DNA of 64,000 bases. It comes from Lysobacter sp. (GTDB lineage: Bacteria; Pseudomonadota; Gammaproteobacteria; Xanthomonadales; Xanthomonadaceae). The position numbers and the translations under genes are program-made. The DNA is taken from NCBI GenBank assembly GCA_019634715.1, contig JAHCAU010000009.1, forward strand, positions 142,249 to 206,248, in the 5' to 3' direction. Every line of letters begins with the position of its first letter. The first letter of the stretch is position 1. Under the pieces are notes generated by a model that did no database searches, was not told where the DNA came from, and saw nothing but the letters and a program-made list of their open reading frames with translations. This document shows, piece after piece, positions 46,502-54,530 of this stretch.

Positions 46502-47413
46502 ATGCCGTTCGCTTTCGACGCCCCGCCGCCCCGCTCGCCGCGCCACTGGCCGACCTGGCTGGGCATCGGCGCGATGGCGCTGCTGGCACGCCTGCCCTGG
46601 TCGCTGCAGCAGCCCCTGGGCCGCGCGCTGGGCGCACTGCTGCGCACGATGCTGCGCGAACGCCGGCGCATCGCCGCACGCAATCTCGCCCTGTGCTTCC
46701 CGGAGCTGGACGACGCCGCGCGCGCCGACCTGCTGCGCCGGCATTTCGCGTCGCTGGGCCTGGCGATCTTCGAATTCGGCCGCGCCTGGTGGGGTTCGGT
46801 GCAGCCGCAGCGCAAGGGACTGGTCGTCGAAGGCGCCGAACACATCCGCGGGGCGCACGCGCGCGGCAAGGGCGTGATCGTCGTCTCCGGCCATTTCACG
46901 ACCCTGGAGATCTGCGCGCGCCTGGCCTGCGACACCGTGCCGCTGGCCGGCATGTACCGGCCCTACGCGCAGCCGGCGATGGAATGGGCGGTGCTGCGCG
47001 GGCGCTCGCGCTACGCCGCCGCCATGTTCACCAAGCAGGACGTGCGCGGCGCGGTGAAGCACCTGCGCAGGGGCGGCCTGCTCTGGTACGCGCCGGACCA
47101 GGATCCGAGCCGCGGCGACAGCGTGTTCGTGCCCTTCTTCGGCCAGCCGGCGAAGAGCCTGAGTTCGACGCACCAGCTGGCGCGGCTGTCCGGCGCGGCG
47201 GTGGTGATGTTCCAGCATTTCCGGCGCGAGGATGGCGGCATCACCCTGCGCTTCTGGCCCGCGTTCGAGCAGTTCCCGTCCGAGAGCGCCGAGACCGACA
47301 CCGCGCGCGTCATCGCCGCGATCGAGACCATGGCACGCGAGGCACCCGAGCAGTACCTGTGGATCCACCGCCGCTTCAAGCGCCGGCCGGACGGTGCCCG
47401 CGTCTACGAGTGA
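46502..47413 (+). CDS. Lipid A biosynthesis lauroyl/myristoyl acyltransferase (LpxL/LpxM family)
   Basis: 303 aa from the ATG at 46502. An N-terminal membrane anchor (about 18-35) precedes the acyltransferase fold. The catalytic HX4E motif is HFTTLE (His131 to Glu136); WYAPDQDPSRGDSVFVPFFG and LWIHRRFKRRP are also diagnostic. It adds a secondary acyl chain to Kdo-lipid A after WaaA, which is encoded divergently next to it. An open frame to 46409 overlaps the repeat element and is not coding. Confidence 0.93.
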   Translation: MPFAFDAPPPRSPRHWPTWLGIGAMALLARLPWSLQQPLGRALGALLRTMLRERRRIAARNLALCFPELDDAARADLLRRHFASLGLAIFEFGRAWWGSVQPQRKGLVVEGAEHIRGAHARGKGVIVVSGHFTTLEICARLACDTVPLAGMYRPYAQPAMEWAVLRGRSRYAAAMFTKQDVRGAVKHLRRGGLLWYAPDQDPSRGDSVFVPFFGQPAKSLSSTHQLARLSGAAVVMFQHFRREDGGITLRFWPAFEQFPSESAETDTARVIAAIETMAREAPEQYLWIHRRFKRRPDGARVYE

Positions 47414-47449
47414 TGCGATCCGTAGGCAACAGGTCTGCGGCCGAGGCGG

Positions 47450-48793
47450 CTACGCGCCATCCGACGCGGCGGCCGGCACCGCGCCGCTGCCCTCGCGTCC
47501 AAGCAGACTGCCCGCGTAGAGCGCCGCCAGCAGCAGGGTGACGCCGCCCCAGAAGGTCGAATAGAACGCCAGGTGGGTGTTGAGCGGGAAGACGGTGACC
47601 ACCAGGGCCAGCATCGCCGGCCAGGCCGCTTCGCGCGCCCCGGCTTCGGCATAGCGCCAGGCGCGGCGCGCCATCGCCACGCCGGCCAGCCACAGCAGCA
47701 GGCCGATGGCGCCGGTCTCGCTGAGGATTTCCAGCACGATCTGGTGCGCATGGTGCGCCGGACCCAGGCCCCATTCGGCGATGCGCTCCGGCTGCGGGTC
47801 GCAGGCCGGGAAGGCCTCGCGGAAGCCGCGCGGGCCGACACCGTTTACCGGGTGCGCCTGGATGATGCACCACGCCGCCGACCAGATCCGCGCACGACCG
47901 GACAGCGCATCGTCGACACCGGCGGAGCTGGCCGACGCGACCTGCGCGGTGCGCTCCACCCGATGGCGTACGTCCGGCGAGACCATCGCCAACCCTGCGA
48001 GCAGCACGGCACCGAACGCGAACACGCCGAGCAGGCGCTTCCAGCCGAGCAGGCGCCAGCCCGACAGCAGCAGGACCAGGCCGTAGGTGATCCACGAGGC
48101 GCGCGAACCGGCGAGCAGCACGACCACGCCCACCAGCGCCGCCGATGCCAGCCAGCCGATGCGGCCGAACCGCTGCGCCGCGGCGACCAGCAGGAAGGGC
48201 GACAGGCTGGCGAGCACCACGCCGAGCTTGAGGTTGCACGGTCCCAGCGCGCCGCCGAGGCGGTCGAGCAGCAGGTAATCGTTGGCGTCGCACAAGGGCT
48301 TGCCGCGCAGCGCGACATTGGCCATGTCCATCAGCGCGAACATCGGGCTGGTGCCGCTGATGGCCTGCGCCAGCGCGTCGAGCGTCCAGACGCCGACGAT
48401 CACGGCCAGCCCCCCGAAGGTGATGCGCCGACCGCGCGGGTCGGCCACCGCGGCCGCAGCCAGCCACAGGAACGGCAGGTAGCGCAGGTCGGCGGCGACT
48501 TCGCGGAAGGCACGCGCACGGTCGACCGCATCGATGGCACCGATGAGTTCCGGCGTCCAGTAGGCGAGGAACAGCACGCTGGTCAGCGCCCAAGCCTGCG
48601 CGCTGAGCAGCGCGCCGCCGCCCCGGAAGCGCACGTACAGCAGGCGCCCGATCGCGACCAGCGCGCCCAGCGCCAGCACGCCCTCGGCCACGCCCGGCGC
48701 CGGCCACAACGCGACGAACGCCAGCACCCAGAACGGCGCCCAGCGCCAGCCCGGCGGGATGCGTGCGGTGTCGGCAGTGGCGTCGGACGTCAT
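47450..48793 (-). CDS. O-antigen ligase family membrane protein
   Basis: 447 aa with about twelve membrane segments. The Wzy_C/O-antigen ligase domain is recognised by RIWSAAWCIIQAHPVNGVG and HAHQIVLEILSETGAIGL in the large periplasmic loop, carrying conserved Arg and His. Such proteins join O-antigen to lipid A-core (WaaL) or polymerise polysaccharides (Wzy); the exact role cannot be told. Its start overlaps the glycosyltransferase stop by four bases (ATGA), so both are one operon. Confidence 0.9.
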   Translation of the reverse strand: MTSDATADTARIPPGWRWAPFWVLAFVALWPAPGVAEGVLALGALVAIGRLLYVRFRGGGALLSAQAWALTSVLFLAYWTPELIGAIDAVDRARAFREVAADLRYLPFLWLAAAAVADPRGRRITFGGLAVIVGVWTLDALAQAISGTSPMFALMDMANVALRGKPLCDANDYLLLDRLGGALGPCNLKLGVVLASLSPFLLVAAAQRFGRIGWLASAALVGVVVLLAGSRASWITYGLVLLLSGWRLLGWKRLLGVFAFGAVLLAGLAMVSPDVRHRVERTAQVASASSAGVDDALSGRARIWSAAWCIIQAHPVNGVGPRGFREAFPACDPQPERIAEWGLGPAHHAHQIVLEILSETGAIGLLLWLAGVAMARRAWRYAEAGAREAAWPAMLALVVTVFPLNTHLAFYSTFWGGVTLLLAALYAGSLLGREGSGAVPAAASDGA

Positions 48794-49935
48794 TCCGCGA
48801 TCAGGTCCCGGTAGGTGGCGAGCGTGGCGGCCTGCATGGCATCCAGCGAATAGCGCTGCAGTCGCGCGGGCATCGTAGCGGAAATGTCCGCCTCGCTTCC
48901 CGTGCGGGACAGCAGCGCACGCGCGGCACGATGCAGCGCTTCCGCGTCGAACGGCGCCGCCGCACCGGCCGGGAGCAGCTCGCGAAGCAGTTCGCCGACG
49001 CCGCCATGCGCCCAGCCGACGACCGGCCGCCCCACCGACAGCGCTTCGATCACCGTGCGGCCGAAGGCCTCGGGCTTGCGCGAGACCTGCAACACGAGAT
49101 CGCTCGCCGCGTAGGCCTCCGCGATCGCGGCGGTGGGCGCGGTGATCGCCAGCGCGTCGGCGACGCCCAGCGTGGCGGCCTCGGCTTCGAGATCGGCGAT
49201 GTACTGCGCGCGGCCGGCTTCGCGCGCGCCGGGCATCCACAGTCGCGCATCGAGGCCATCGCCGCGCAGCGCGGCAAGCAGGGCCAGCGCGTCGGCATGG
49301 CCCTTCAGGCGGGTGCCGCGACCGGGCAGCAGCAGCAGTGGGCCGTCGCCCGACAGCGTGGGGTGCATCGCCGCCACCCGCGCGCGCGCGGCGCGATCGG
49401 GCCAGGACGCTGGCGGGAACGCCGTCGGATCGATGCCGCGCGGAATCGTGCGCAGCGTCGCCGGATCGGTCGCGGGATAGTGGCGCAGCACGTAGTCGCG
49501 CACGGTGTCGGACACGCAGATCACGCGCTCGCCGCGGGTCATGATCGCGCTGTAGCGCGACGGCGAATTCAGGCCGTGCACGGTGGTGACGAAACGCGGC
49601 CGCCCTGCCGCCGGCAGGCCGCGCAGCGCGAGATGGCCGATCCAGGCCGGCAGCCGCGAGCGGGCGTGGACGATGTCGGCGCCGAGTTCGGCGAACAATG
49701 TGCGCAGGCGGCGCGCCAGCAGAAAGGTCAGCGGGGACTTGCGGCCGATGTCGAGCGCGACATGCTCGCCGCCGACGGCTTCGAGCTGCGGTACGAGGCG
49801 GCCGCCGGCCGAGACCACGACGGCGCGATGCCCGGCACGGACCAGGGCATCGGCGATCTCGAGGGTGGAGCGCTCGACGCCGCCGGACTGCAGCGCCGGC
49901 AGCAACTGCACCACCGTCAGGCGGCGCGGGGACAT
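48790..49935 (-). CDS. Glycosyltransferase family 4 protein
   Basis: 381 aa from the ATG at 49935 (MSPRRLTVVQLLPALQSGG). GT-B fold: an N-terminal acceptor domain with GGVERSTLEIADALVRAGH and VTTVHGLN, and a C-terminal nucleotide-sugar domain with the EX7E motif in EAFGRTVIEALSVGRPVVG. It probably adds a sugar to the LPS core or O-unit together with the adjacent O-antigen ligase. Nine upstream codons in frame lack an SD. Confidence 0.92.
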   Translation of the reverse strand: MSPRRLTVVQLLPALQSGGVERSTLEIADALVRAGHRAVVVSAGGRLVPQLEAVGGEHVALDIGRKSPLTFLLARRLRTLFAELGADIVHARSRLPAWIGHLALRGLPAAGRPRFVTTVHGLNSPSRYSAIMTRGERVICVSDTVRDYVLRHYPATDPATLRTIPRGIDPTAFPPASWPDRAARARVAAMHPTLSGDGPLLLLPGRGTRLKGHADALALLAALRGDGLDARLWMPGAREAGRAQYIADLEAEAATLGVADALAITAPTAAIAEAYAASDLVLQVSRKPEAFGRTVIEALSVGRPVVGWAHGGVGELLRELLPAGAAAPFDAEALHRAARALLSRTGSEADISATMPARLQRYSLDAMQAATLATYRDLIAE

Positions 49936-49981
49936 CGGGTCAGGCGATACGGCGCCCGGCACGGCGGACGACCGGCGTCGA

Positions 49982-50188
49982 TCAATCGATCAGGACGTAC
50001 TGCGCACCGCAGTACGGACAGGTGGATTCGCCGCCCTCGGCCTCGATCGCGAGATACACGCGCGGATGCGAATTCCACAGCGCCATCTCCGGGGTCGGGC
50101 AGCTCAGCGGCAGGTCGGCACGGCGCACTTCGTGGCGGCCGGAATCGTGGCCGGGCGTGGCATTGGCGGAGCTGGGCTGTGCGGTCAT
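49982..50188 (-). CDS. Zinc-finger domain protein (NDUFS6/COG4391-like)
   Basis: 68 aa from the ATG at 50188. The C-terminal half matches the short zinc-finger family: SHPRVYLAIEAEGGESTCPYCGAQYVL, with the paired CPYC cysteines, His in SHPRVY and the Cys in LSCPTPE as likely zinc ligands. The human relative NDUFS6 belongs to respiratory complex I; bacterial members are of unknown role. Upstream AGGAC is a moderate SD. Confidence 0.88.
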   Translation of the reverse strand: MTAQPSSANATPGHDSGRHEVRRADLPLSCPTPEMALWNSHPRVYLAIEAEGGESTCPYCGAQYVLID

Positions 50189-50293
50189 GGCATCGGTGTC
50201 CTGCGCGGAACACACATTTTAGCCCAGCGCATCCCGGGCTGTGCGGGTTGAGGGCATGATCGCGGCATCCCGCCCATCGCCTGTCTCACGCCC

Positions 50294-50956
50294 ATGCACC
50301 GCACCGAACCCCCAACGATCCGGATCGTCGGCCGCCAGAGCTCCCACTACACCCGCGTGGTGCGGATGCTGGCGCTGGAACTGGGCATCGATGCGCCGCT
50401 GGCACCGGTCTTCGACCTGATGAGCACCGATCCGGCGACCTATGCCGGCAATCCGGCGTTGAAGCTGCCGGCGCTGCGCGTCGGCGACGATACGGCCTGG
50501 GGCAGCCGGAACGCCTGCCGCCTGCTGGCCCGGCAGGTCGAAGGCGGCGAGGTGCGGGTGTTCTGGCCGGAGGACGCGCGCGCGCCGCTGCTGATGAACG
50601 CGCACGAGATCGTGGCGCATGCGATGGCGGCCCAGGTGGAAGTGGTGTTCCACGAGATCGTGTCAAAGCGTCCACCCGATGCCACCTCGCGCAAGCGCCG
50701 CGAGAGCCTGCTCGGCTGCCTGACGTGGCTGAACGCCCATCTGGACTCGATCCGCGCGCAGTTGCCCGTCGAGCGGATCGCGATGTTCGATCTGATGCTG
50801 TTCTGCCTGCTCGAACACCTGCCCTTCCGCAACCCCATCGACCTGTCGAACATGCCGGTGCTCACCGCCTTCGCGACGACCTACGGCGCACGCGCGTCGG
50901 CGCAGGCGACGCCCTACCGCTTCGATGCGCCGCCGCCGGAGGCGACGCAGGCCTGA
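50294..50956 (+). CDS. Glutathione S-transferase-like protein
   Basis: 220 aa. An N-terminal thioredoxin-like domain (about 8-80: IRIVGRQSSHYTRVVRMLAL, then NPALKLPALRVGD and GSRNACRLLA) is followed by an all-helical C-terminal domain (about 95-205). This is the soluble GST architecture. The catalytic Ser/Tyr/Cys is not certain; SSHYTR is the likely site. Substrate unknown. Confidence 0.82.
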   Translation: MHRTEPPTIRIVGRQSSHYTRVVRMLALELGIDAPLAPVFDLMSTDPATYAGNPALKLPALRVGDDTAWGSRNACRLLARQVEGGEVRVFWPEDARAPLLMNAHEIVAHAMAAQVEVVFHEIVSKRPPDATSRKRRESLLGCLTWLNAHLDSIRAQLPVERIAMFDLMLFCLLEHLPFRNPIDLSNMPVLTAFATTYGARASAQATPYRFDAPPPEATQA

Positions 50957-50963
50957 AACGCGA

Positions 50964-50985
50964 ACGGGCCGCCGAAGCGACCCGT
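50964..50985 (-). terminator. Terminator-like hairpin after the YceI gene
   Basis: ACGGGCCGC (50964-50972) pairs with GCGACCCGT (50977-50985) with one G-U pair and a CGAA/TTCG loop, between the convergent GST and YceI genes. The T tract is weak. Confidence 0.5.
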
Positions 50986-51010
50986 CCACGCGGAAACCGG
51001 ATCGAACGAC

Positions 51011-51592
51011 TCAGCCTTCCGGCTTGGGCACGATCGCCTCGGTGGTGATGCTGATCTTGACCTCGTCGCTGACGTTCGGCGCGTACTTGCCGACGCCGAA
51101 GTCGCTGCGCTTGATCGTGGTCGTGGCCTCGAAGCCGGCGGCCTCGCGCTTGGCCATCGGCTGCACGCCGAGCTTGTTGATGGTCACGTCCAGGGTGACC
51201 GACCTGGTGATGCCCTTGATGGTCAGGTCGCCGGTCACGGCGAGCTTGTCCTTGCCGGCGGACTTCACCGAGGTGCTCTTGAAGGTGATGTCCGGGTGAT
51301 TGGCGGCGTCGAAGAAATCGTCGCTGCGCAGGTGCTCGTCGAAGCTCGACACGTGCGAATTCAGGCCCGACAGCGGGATCGTCACCTCGACCTTCGATTC
51401 GCCGACCTTGGCCGGATCGTAGGTGATGAAGCCGTCGACCTTGCCGAAGTGCGCGATCGGGTTGGAGAAGCCGAAGTGGCTCCAGCTGGCGATCACGTCG
51501 GTGTGGTTGGCGTCGATCTTGTAGGTCAGCGGCGCGGCGAAGGCGACGGTGGTGGCGAGCGCGAGGGCGGCGGCGGCGAGCAGGCGTTTCAT
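51011..51592 (-). CDS. YceI family periplasmic protein
   Basis: 193 aa. The signal peptide covers residues 1-19 (AAAALALATTVAFAAP). The mature domain is the YceI lipocalin-like barrel: YKIDANHTDVIASWSHFGFS, GFITYDPAKV, FDEHLRSDDFFDAANHPDITF and GDLTIKGITRSVTLDV. Family members bind isoprenoid lipids such as polyprenyl chains in the periplasm. AAGGAG lies six bases before the ATG. Standard length. Confidence 0.94.
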   Translation of the reverse strand: MKRLLAAAALALATTVAFAAPLTYKIDANHTDVIASWSHFGFSNPIAHFGKVDGFITYDPAKVGESKVEVTIPLSGLNSHVSSFDEHLRSDDFFDAANHPDITFKSTSVKSAGKDKLAVTGDLTIKGITRSVTLDVTINKLGVQPMAKREAAGFEATTTIKRSDFGVGKYAPNVSDEVKISITTEAIVPKPEG

Positions 51593-51663
51593 CGGGACAC
51601 TCCTTGGGGTGGGTGCGGACAAGAGGGGCGATGCGGGCGCGCGGTTGCGCGTCGCGATTGAAG

Positions 51664-52254
51664 TCAGGCGATGAGGCAGGCTTCGTCGAAGCCCAGGCGC
51701 GGCGAGCGGGCGAAAATCGAGCTCGTGTCGCCCTTGCCGAGGTTGACGAGGAAGTTCGAGCGGATGGCGGTGCCAGCGAAGAAGGCTTCGTCGACCTTCG
51801 CATTGTCGAAGCCCGACATCGGACCGGTATCCAGGCCCAGCGAGCGCGCGGCGAGGATCAGGTAGGCGCCCTGCAGGCTGCCGTTGCGCAGGGCCACGGT
51901 TTCCAGCGCGGCTTCCGGCTTGCCGGCGAACCACGAACGCGCGTCGGTATGCGGGAACAGCACCGGCAGCTTGTCGTAGAAGGCCATGTCGTAACCGACG
52001 ATCACGGTGACCGGCGCGGCCAGGGTCTTGTCGCGGTTGCCGGCGTCGAGGGCCGGGGCCAGCTTCGCCTTGGCCTCGGCCGACTTCACGAACACGAAAC
52101 GCGCCGGGCAGGCGTTGGCTGCGGTCGGGCCGAACTTCAGCAGGTCGTAGAGGCGATGCAGGGTGGCGTCGTCGATCTCGCCCGAGAACGCATTGTAGGT
52201 GCGGGCAGTCCGGAACAGCTGGTCGAGCGCGGTGTCGTTGAGCGGCGAGAACAT
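51664..52254 (-). CDS. rutE: Nitroreductase family protein, malonic semialdehyde reductase type
   Basis: 196 aa FMN-dependent oxidoreductase. The RutE/HadB subfamily pattern is visible: [35 protein letters not shown] and the C-terminal [20 protein letters not shown]. RutE reduces malonic semialdehyde in pyrimidine breakdown, but no other rut gene is nearby, so the physiological substrate is open. It is the gene upstream of YceI on the same strand, 71 bases apart. Confidence 0.88.
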   Translation of the reverse strand: MFSPLNDTALDQLFRTARTYNAFSGEIDDATLHRLYDLLKFGPTAANACPARFVFVKSAEAKAKLAPALDAGNRDKTLAAPVTVIVGYDMAFYDKLPVLFPHTDARSWFAGKPEAALETVALRNGSLQGAYLILAARSLGLDTGPMSGFDNAKVDEAFFAGTAIRSNFLVNLGKGDTSSIFARSPRLGFDEACLIA

Positions 52255-52325
52255 CGGAGCGTACGTCCTGTCGGAATGGAAACGAGGCCGGCAGTGTAGA
52301 GTCCACGCCGGACCGCCGCAGCCGT

Positions 52326-53351
52326 ATGGCGGGAACGAATCGAGTCAAATCCGGAACAATCACAAGCTTGAAGGCGAATTCACTCCAAATCTGTGCGATC
52401 AGCGACGGCCGCGCCGGCAATGCCAGGCAGGCGGAGGCGCTGGCGCTCGCCCTGGCCGAAGGCGGAGCCGTCTCGATCCTCACGCTCACCCCGCGCGCGC
52501 CCTGGCGCTGGTTCGCGCCGCGGCGCACGCGTGGTGCCGGGAATGCCTTCGGCCCCGATTTCGTCCGCCTGCTCGAGGCTGCGCCGGGCATCGCCATCGG
52601 CTGCGGCCGGCAGGCCGCGCTGGCGACCCGGCTGCTGCGCGAACGCGGCTGGCGGGCGGTGCAGATCCTCGACCCACGCCTCGATCCGCACCATTGGGAT
52701 GCCGTGGTCGTGCCCGAACACGATCGCCTGCGTGGCGACAACGTGCTGGCCCTGCTCGGCGGCCTGCATCCGGTGGACGACGCCTGGCTGGCACGGGCCC
52801 GCGAGGATTTCGCCGCCTTCGGCACCCTGCCCGGACCGCGCACCGCAGTGCTGCTCGGCGGCACCAGCGCGCACGCGCGCTTCGATCGCATGGCCTTCGA
52901 GGTCATGGCGGCGAAACTCGAAGCCGTGCTCGCGCGCGACGGCGGCAGCGTACTGCTCACGACCTCGCGGCGCACCGATCCGGAACTGGTCGCTGCCCTC
53001 GCCCACCGCTACGACGACACGCCCGGCGTGGTCTGGCGCGGGCCGGACGATGGGCCGAACCCCTACCCTGGCTTGCTGGCCTGGGCCGACCGCATCGTGT
53101 GTTCGCCGGATTCGGTGAACATGATCTCCGAAGCCTGCGCGACGCGCGTGCCGGTGTTCGTGTTCGACCCCGGCCGCGTTCGCGGACGACCGCGCGTCTT
53201 CCTCGATACCTTGCTGGCACGCGGCCGGATCCGTGCGATGGATGCGACTCTGGCGCCGTTCGACGCGGAGCCGCTGCGCGAATGCGCGCGGGTGGCCGAG
53301 GCGCTGCGCGCGCGGCTCGGCCTGGAGCGGACCGCTCAACCTGTGCCGTAA
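52326..53351 (+). CDS. Mitochondrial fission ELM1-like protein (GT-B fold)
   Basis: 341 aa. The ELM1/COG3660 family signature is visible: [20 protein letters not shown] near the start, then [31 protein letters not shown] and [20 protein letters not shown]. These resemble GT-B glycosyltransferases; some bacterial homologues affect LPS. The N-terminal 20 residues precede the family start, so translation may begin slightly later. Its 3' end overlaps the convergent small gene by 16 bases. Confidence 0.86.
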   Translation: MAGTNRVKSGTITSLKANSLQICAISDGRAGNARQAEALALALAEGGAVSILTLTPRAPWRWFAPRRTRGAGNAFGPDFVRLLEAAPGIAIGCGRQAALATRLLRERGWRAVQILDPRLDPHHWDAVVVPEHDRLRGDNVLALLGGLHPVDDAWLARAREDFAAFGTLPGPRTAVLLGGTSAHARFDRMAFEVMAAKLEAVLARDGGSVLLTTSRRTDPELVAALAHRYDDTPGVVWRGPDDGPNPYPGLLAWADRIVCSPDSVNMISEACATRVPVFVFDPGRVRGRPRVFLDTLLARGRIRAMDATLAPFDAEPLRECARVAEALRARLGLERTAQPVP

Positions 53352-53719
53352 TCTTCCGGCGCGGGGTCCCGGGATGCGGCACGACGCCTGCGCGACAGGC
53401 CGACGCCCAGTGCCGCCGCCGTGGCGACGACCACCGCGGCGAACATCGACTTGCGCTTGAGCGCGCGCACCGCGCCGAGCGCCATCGTCGCGACCCAGGG
53501 CTTGCGCACCAGCGTGGCGAGCAGGCCGACCCAGCCGCTGCGGCTGGTGACCGCTGCGCCGATGCCACCGGCAAGGTTCGACAGGCTGCGCAGGCGTTGG
53601 GCGCTGCCGCGCAGGTCGCGGATCGCCGAGACCAGTTCGGCACGCTCGACGCCTGCCCGCATCCGCAGCATCTCCATCCTGAGCTGGCGCAGCTGCGCTT
53701 CGTCGCGGCCGTTGCTCAT
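53336..53719 (-). CDS. Small basic membrane protein of a YqjD/YqjE-type operon
   Basis: 127 aa. An N-terminal charged helical region (about 1-50: LRQLRMEMLRMRAGVERAEL), then weakly hydrophobic stretches (about 50-85 and 90-108; SMFAAVVVATAAALGVGLS) and a basic Arg cluster. It is the third gene of the DUF883/holin-like operon, in the position of yqjK in enterobacteria, with a four-base overlap with the gene before it. No clear family. Confidence 0.72.
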   Translation of the reverse strand: MSNGRDEAQLRQLRMEMLRMRAGVERAELVSAIRDLRGSAQRLRSLSNLAGGIGAAVTSRSGWVGLLATLVRKPWVATMALGAVRALKRKSMFAAVVVATAAALGVGLSRRRRAASRDPAPEDYGTG

Positions 53720-54090
53720 GCGTCGCCTCCTTCGTCGCGACGCGCGCGGGCGGCGAACACCGCATCGCGGTCGCTCGCCAGTTCACGCAGGGTTTCCGAC
53801 AGCAGCGGCGGCGCGGATGCATGCTCGACCGCCAAGGTGCGGAACACCCACAGCGCCAGCACGGCATAGACCACGGCCAGCGCCGCCAGCGTACCCCAGC
53901 CGAAACGCGGCCAGAGCGCGACGGTCAGCAGGGCCGATGCCACCATCAGCGCGAGCATCGCCAGCACTGCACCGAGCAGTGCGAGAACGATCCAGCGCAG
54001 GAAGCGCGTGCGCGCTTCCGCCAGTTCGAGCGTCGCGAACTCGGCGCGCGACAGCAGCAGGGTGACCAGCGCCGCCGGGAGGCGGCGCAT
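53716..54090 (-). CDS. Phage holin family / DUF1469 (YqjE-like) membrane protein
   Basis: 124 aa from the ATG at 54090; a GTG at 54111 (VASPVDA) is an alternative. An amphipathic N-terminal helix is followed by two close membrane segments (about 32-55 and 62-83) and a charged cytoplasmic tail, the DUF1469/YqjE layout. It lies between the DUF883 gene and the small basic membrane protein, a common stress-related operon. It overlaps the next gene by four bases. Confidence 0.82.
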   Translation of the reverse strand: MRRLPAALVTLLLSRAEFATLELAEARTRFLRWIVLALLGAVLAMLALMVASALLTVALWPRFGWGTLAALAVVYAVLALWVFRTLAVEHASAPPLLSETLRELASDRDAVFAARARRDEGGDA

Positions 54091-54122
54091 GGCATCGACC
54101 GGGGACGCCACGGCGACGCGCC

Positions 54123-54434
54123 TCAGCGGCGCGAGACGAGCAGGCCGACGAGGAAGCCGATGCCGGCCGCGACCCCGATGGAACCCCACGGGTGTTCGTG
54201 GACGAAGGCGTCGGTGGCGCGTGCGGCGGCCTTGGTGTTGTTGGCGACGGCCGACTGCGCATCCTGCAGGCGATGCTTGGCGCGGCTGAGGGCTTCGGCG
54301 GCGCGGTCGCGCAGGGCCTGGGCACGCTCGCCGGTGGCGGTAGCGGCTTCGTCGAGGATGGCTTCGACGTCTTCCAGCACGACCTTCGCATCGGTGACGA
54401 GCTGTTCGGTGTCCAGATAATGGTTCTTCGACAT
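54123..54434 (-). CDS. DUF883 (ElaB/YqjD) family membrane-anchored protein
   Basis: 103 aa. A long amphipathic coiled region (about 10-75: TEQLVTDAKVVLEDVEAIL, ALRDRAAEALSRAKHRLQDA) leads to a C-terminal membrane helix (about 84-99) and a final basic pair. YqjD/ElaB proteins in E. coli bind ribosomes at the membrane in stationary phase. HEHPWGSIGVAAGIGFLVG is the family C-terminal signature. AAGGAG precedes the ATG. First gene of the three-gene operon. Confidence 0.93.
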   Translation of the reverse strand: MSKNHYLDTEQLVTDAKVVLEDVEAILDEAATATGERAQALRDRAAEALSRAKHRLQDAQSAVANNTKAAARATDAFVHEHPWGSIGVAAGIGFLVGLLVSRR

Positions 54435-54530
54435 GCGGACTCTCCTTGCGTTGGGGGAATGACGAGCGGACTCGTCCAGCGAGGATACCCCGCCCGGGGT
54501 CGAACGCGGCCACGCCCGTTCAGGTTCCGA

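Noticed and set aside
46140..46877. Open frames running through the nested inverted-repeat element
   Set aside because: They cross the repeat arms and the acyltransferase gene in the wrong frame and have no supportable start or domain.
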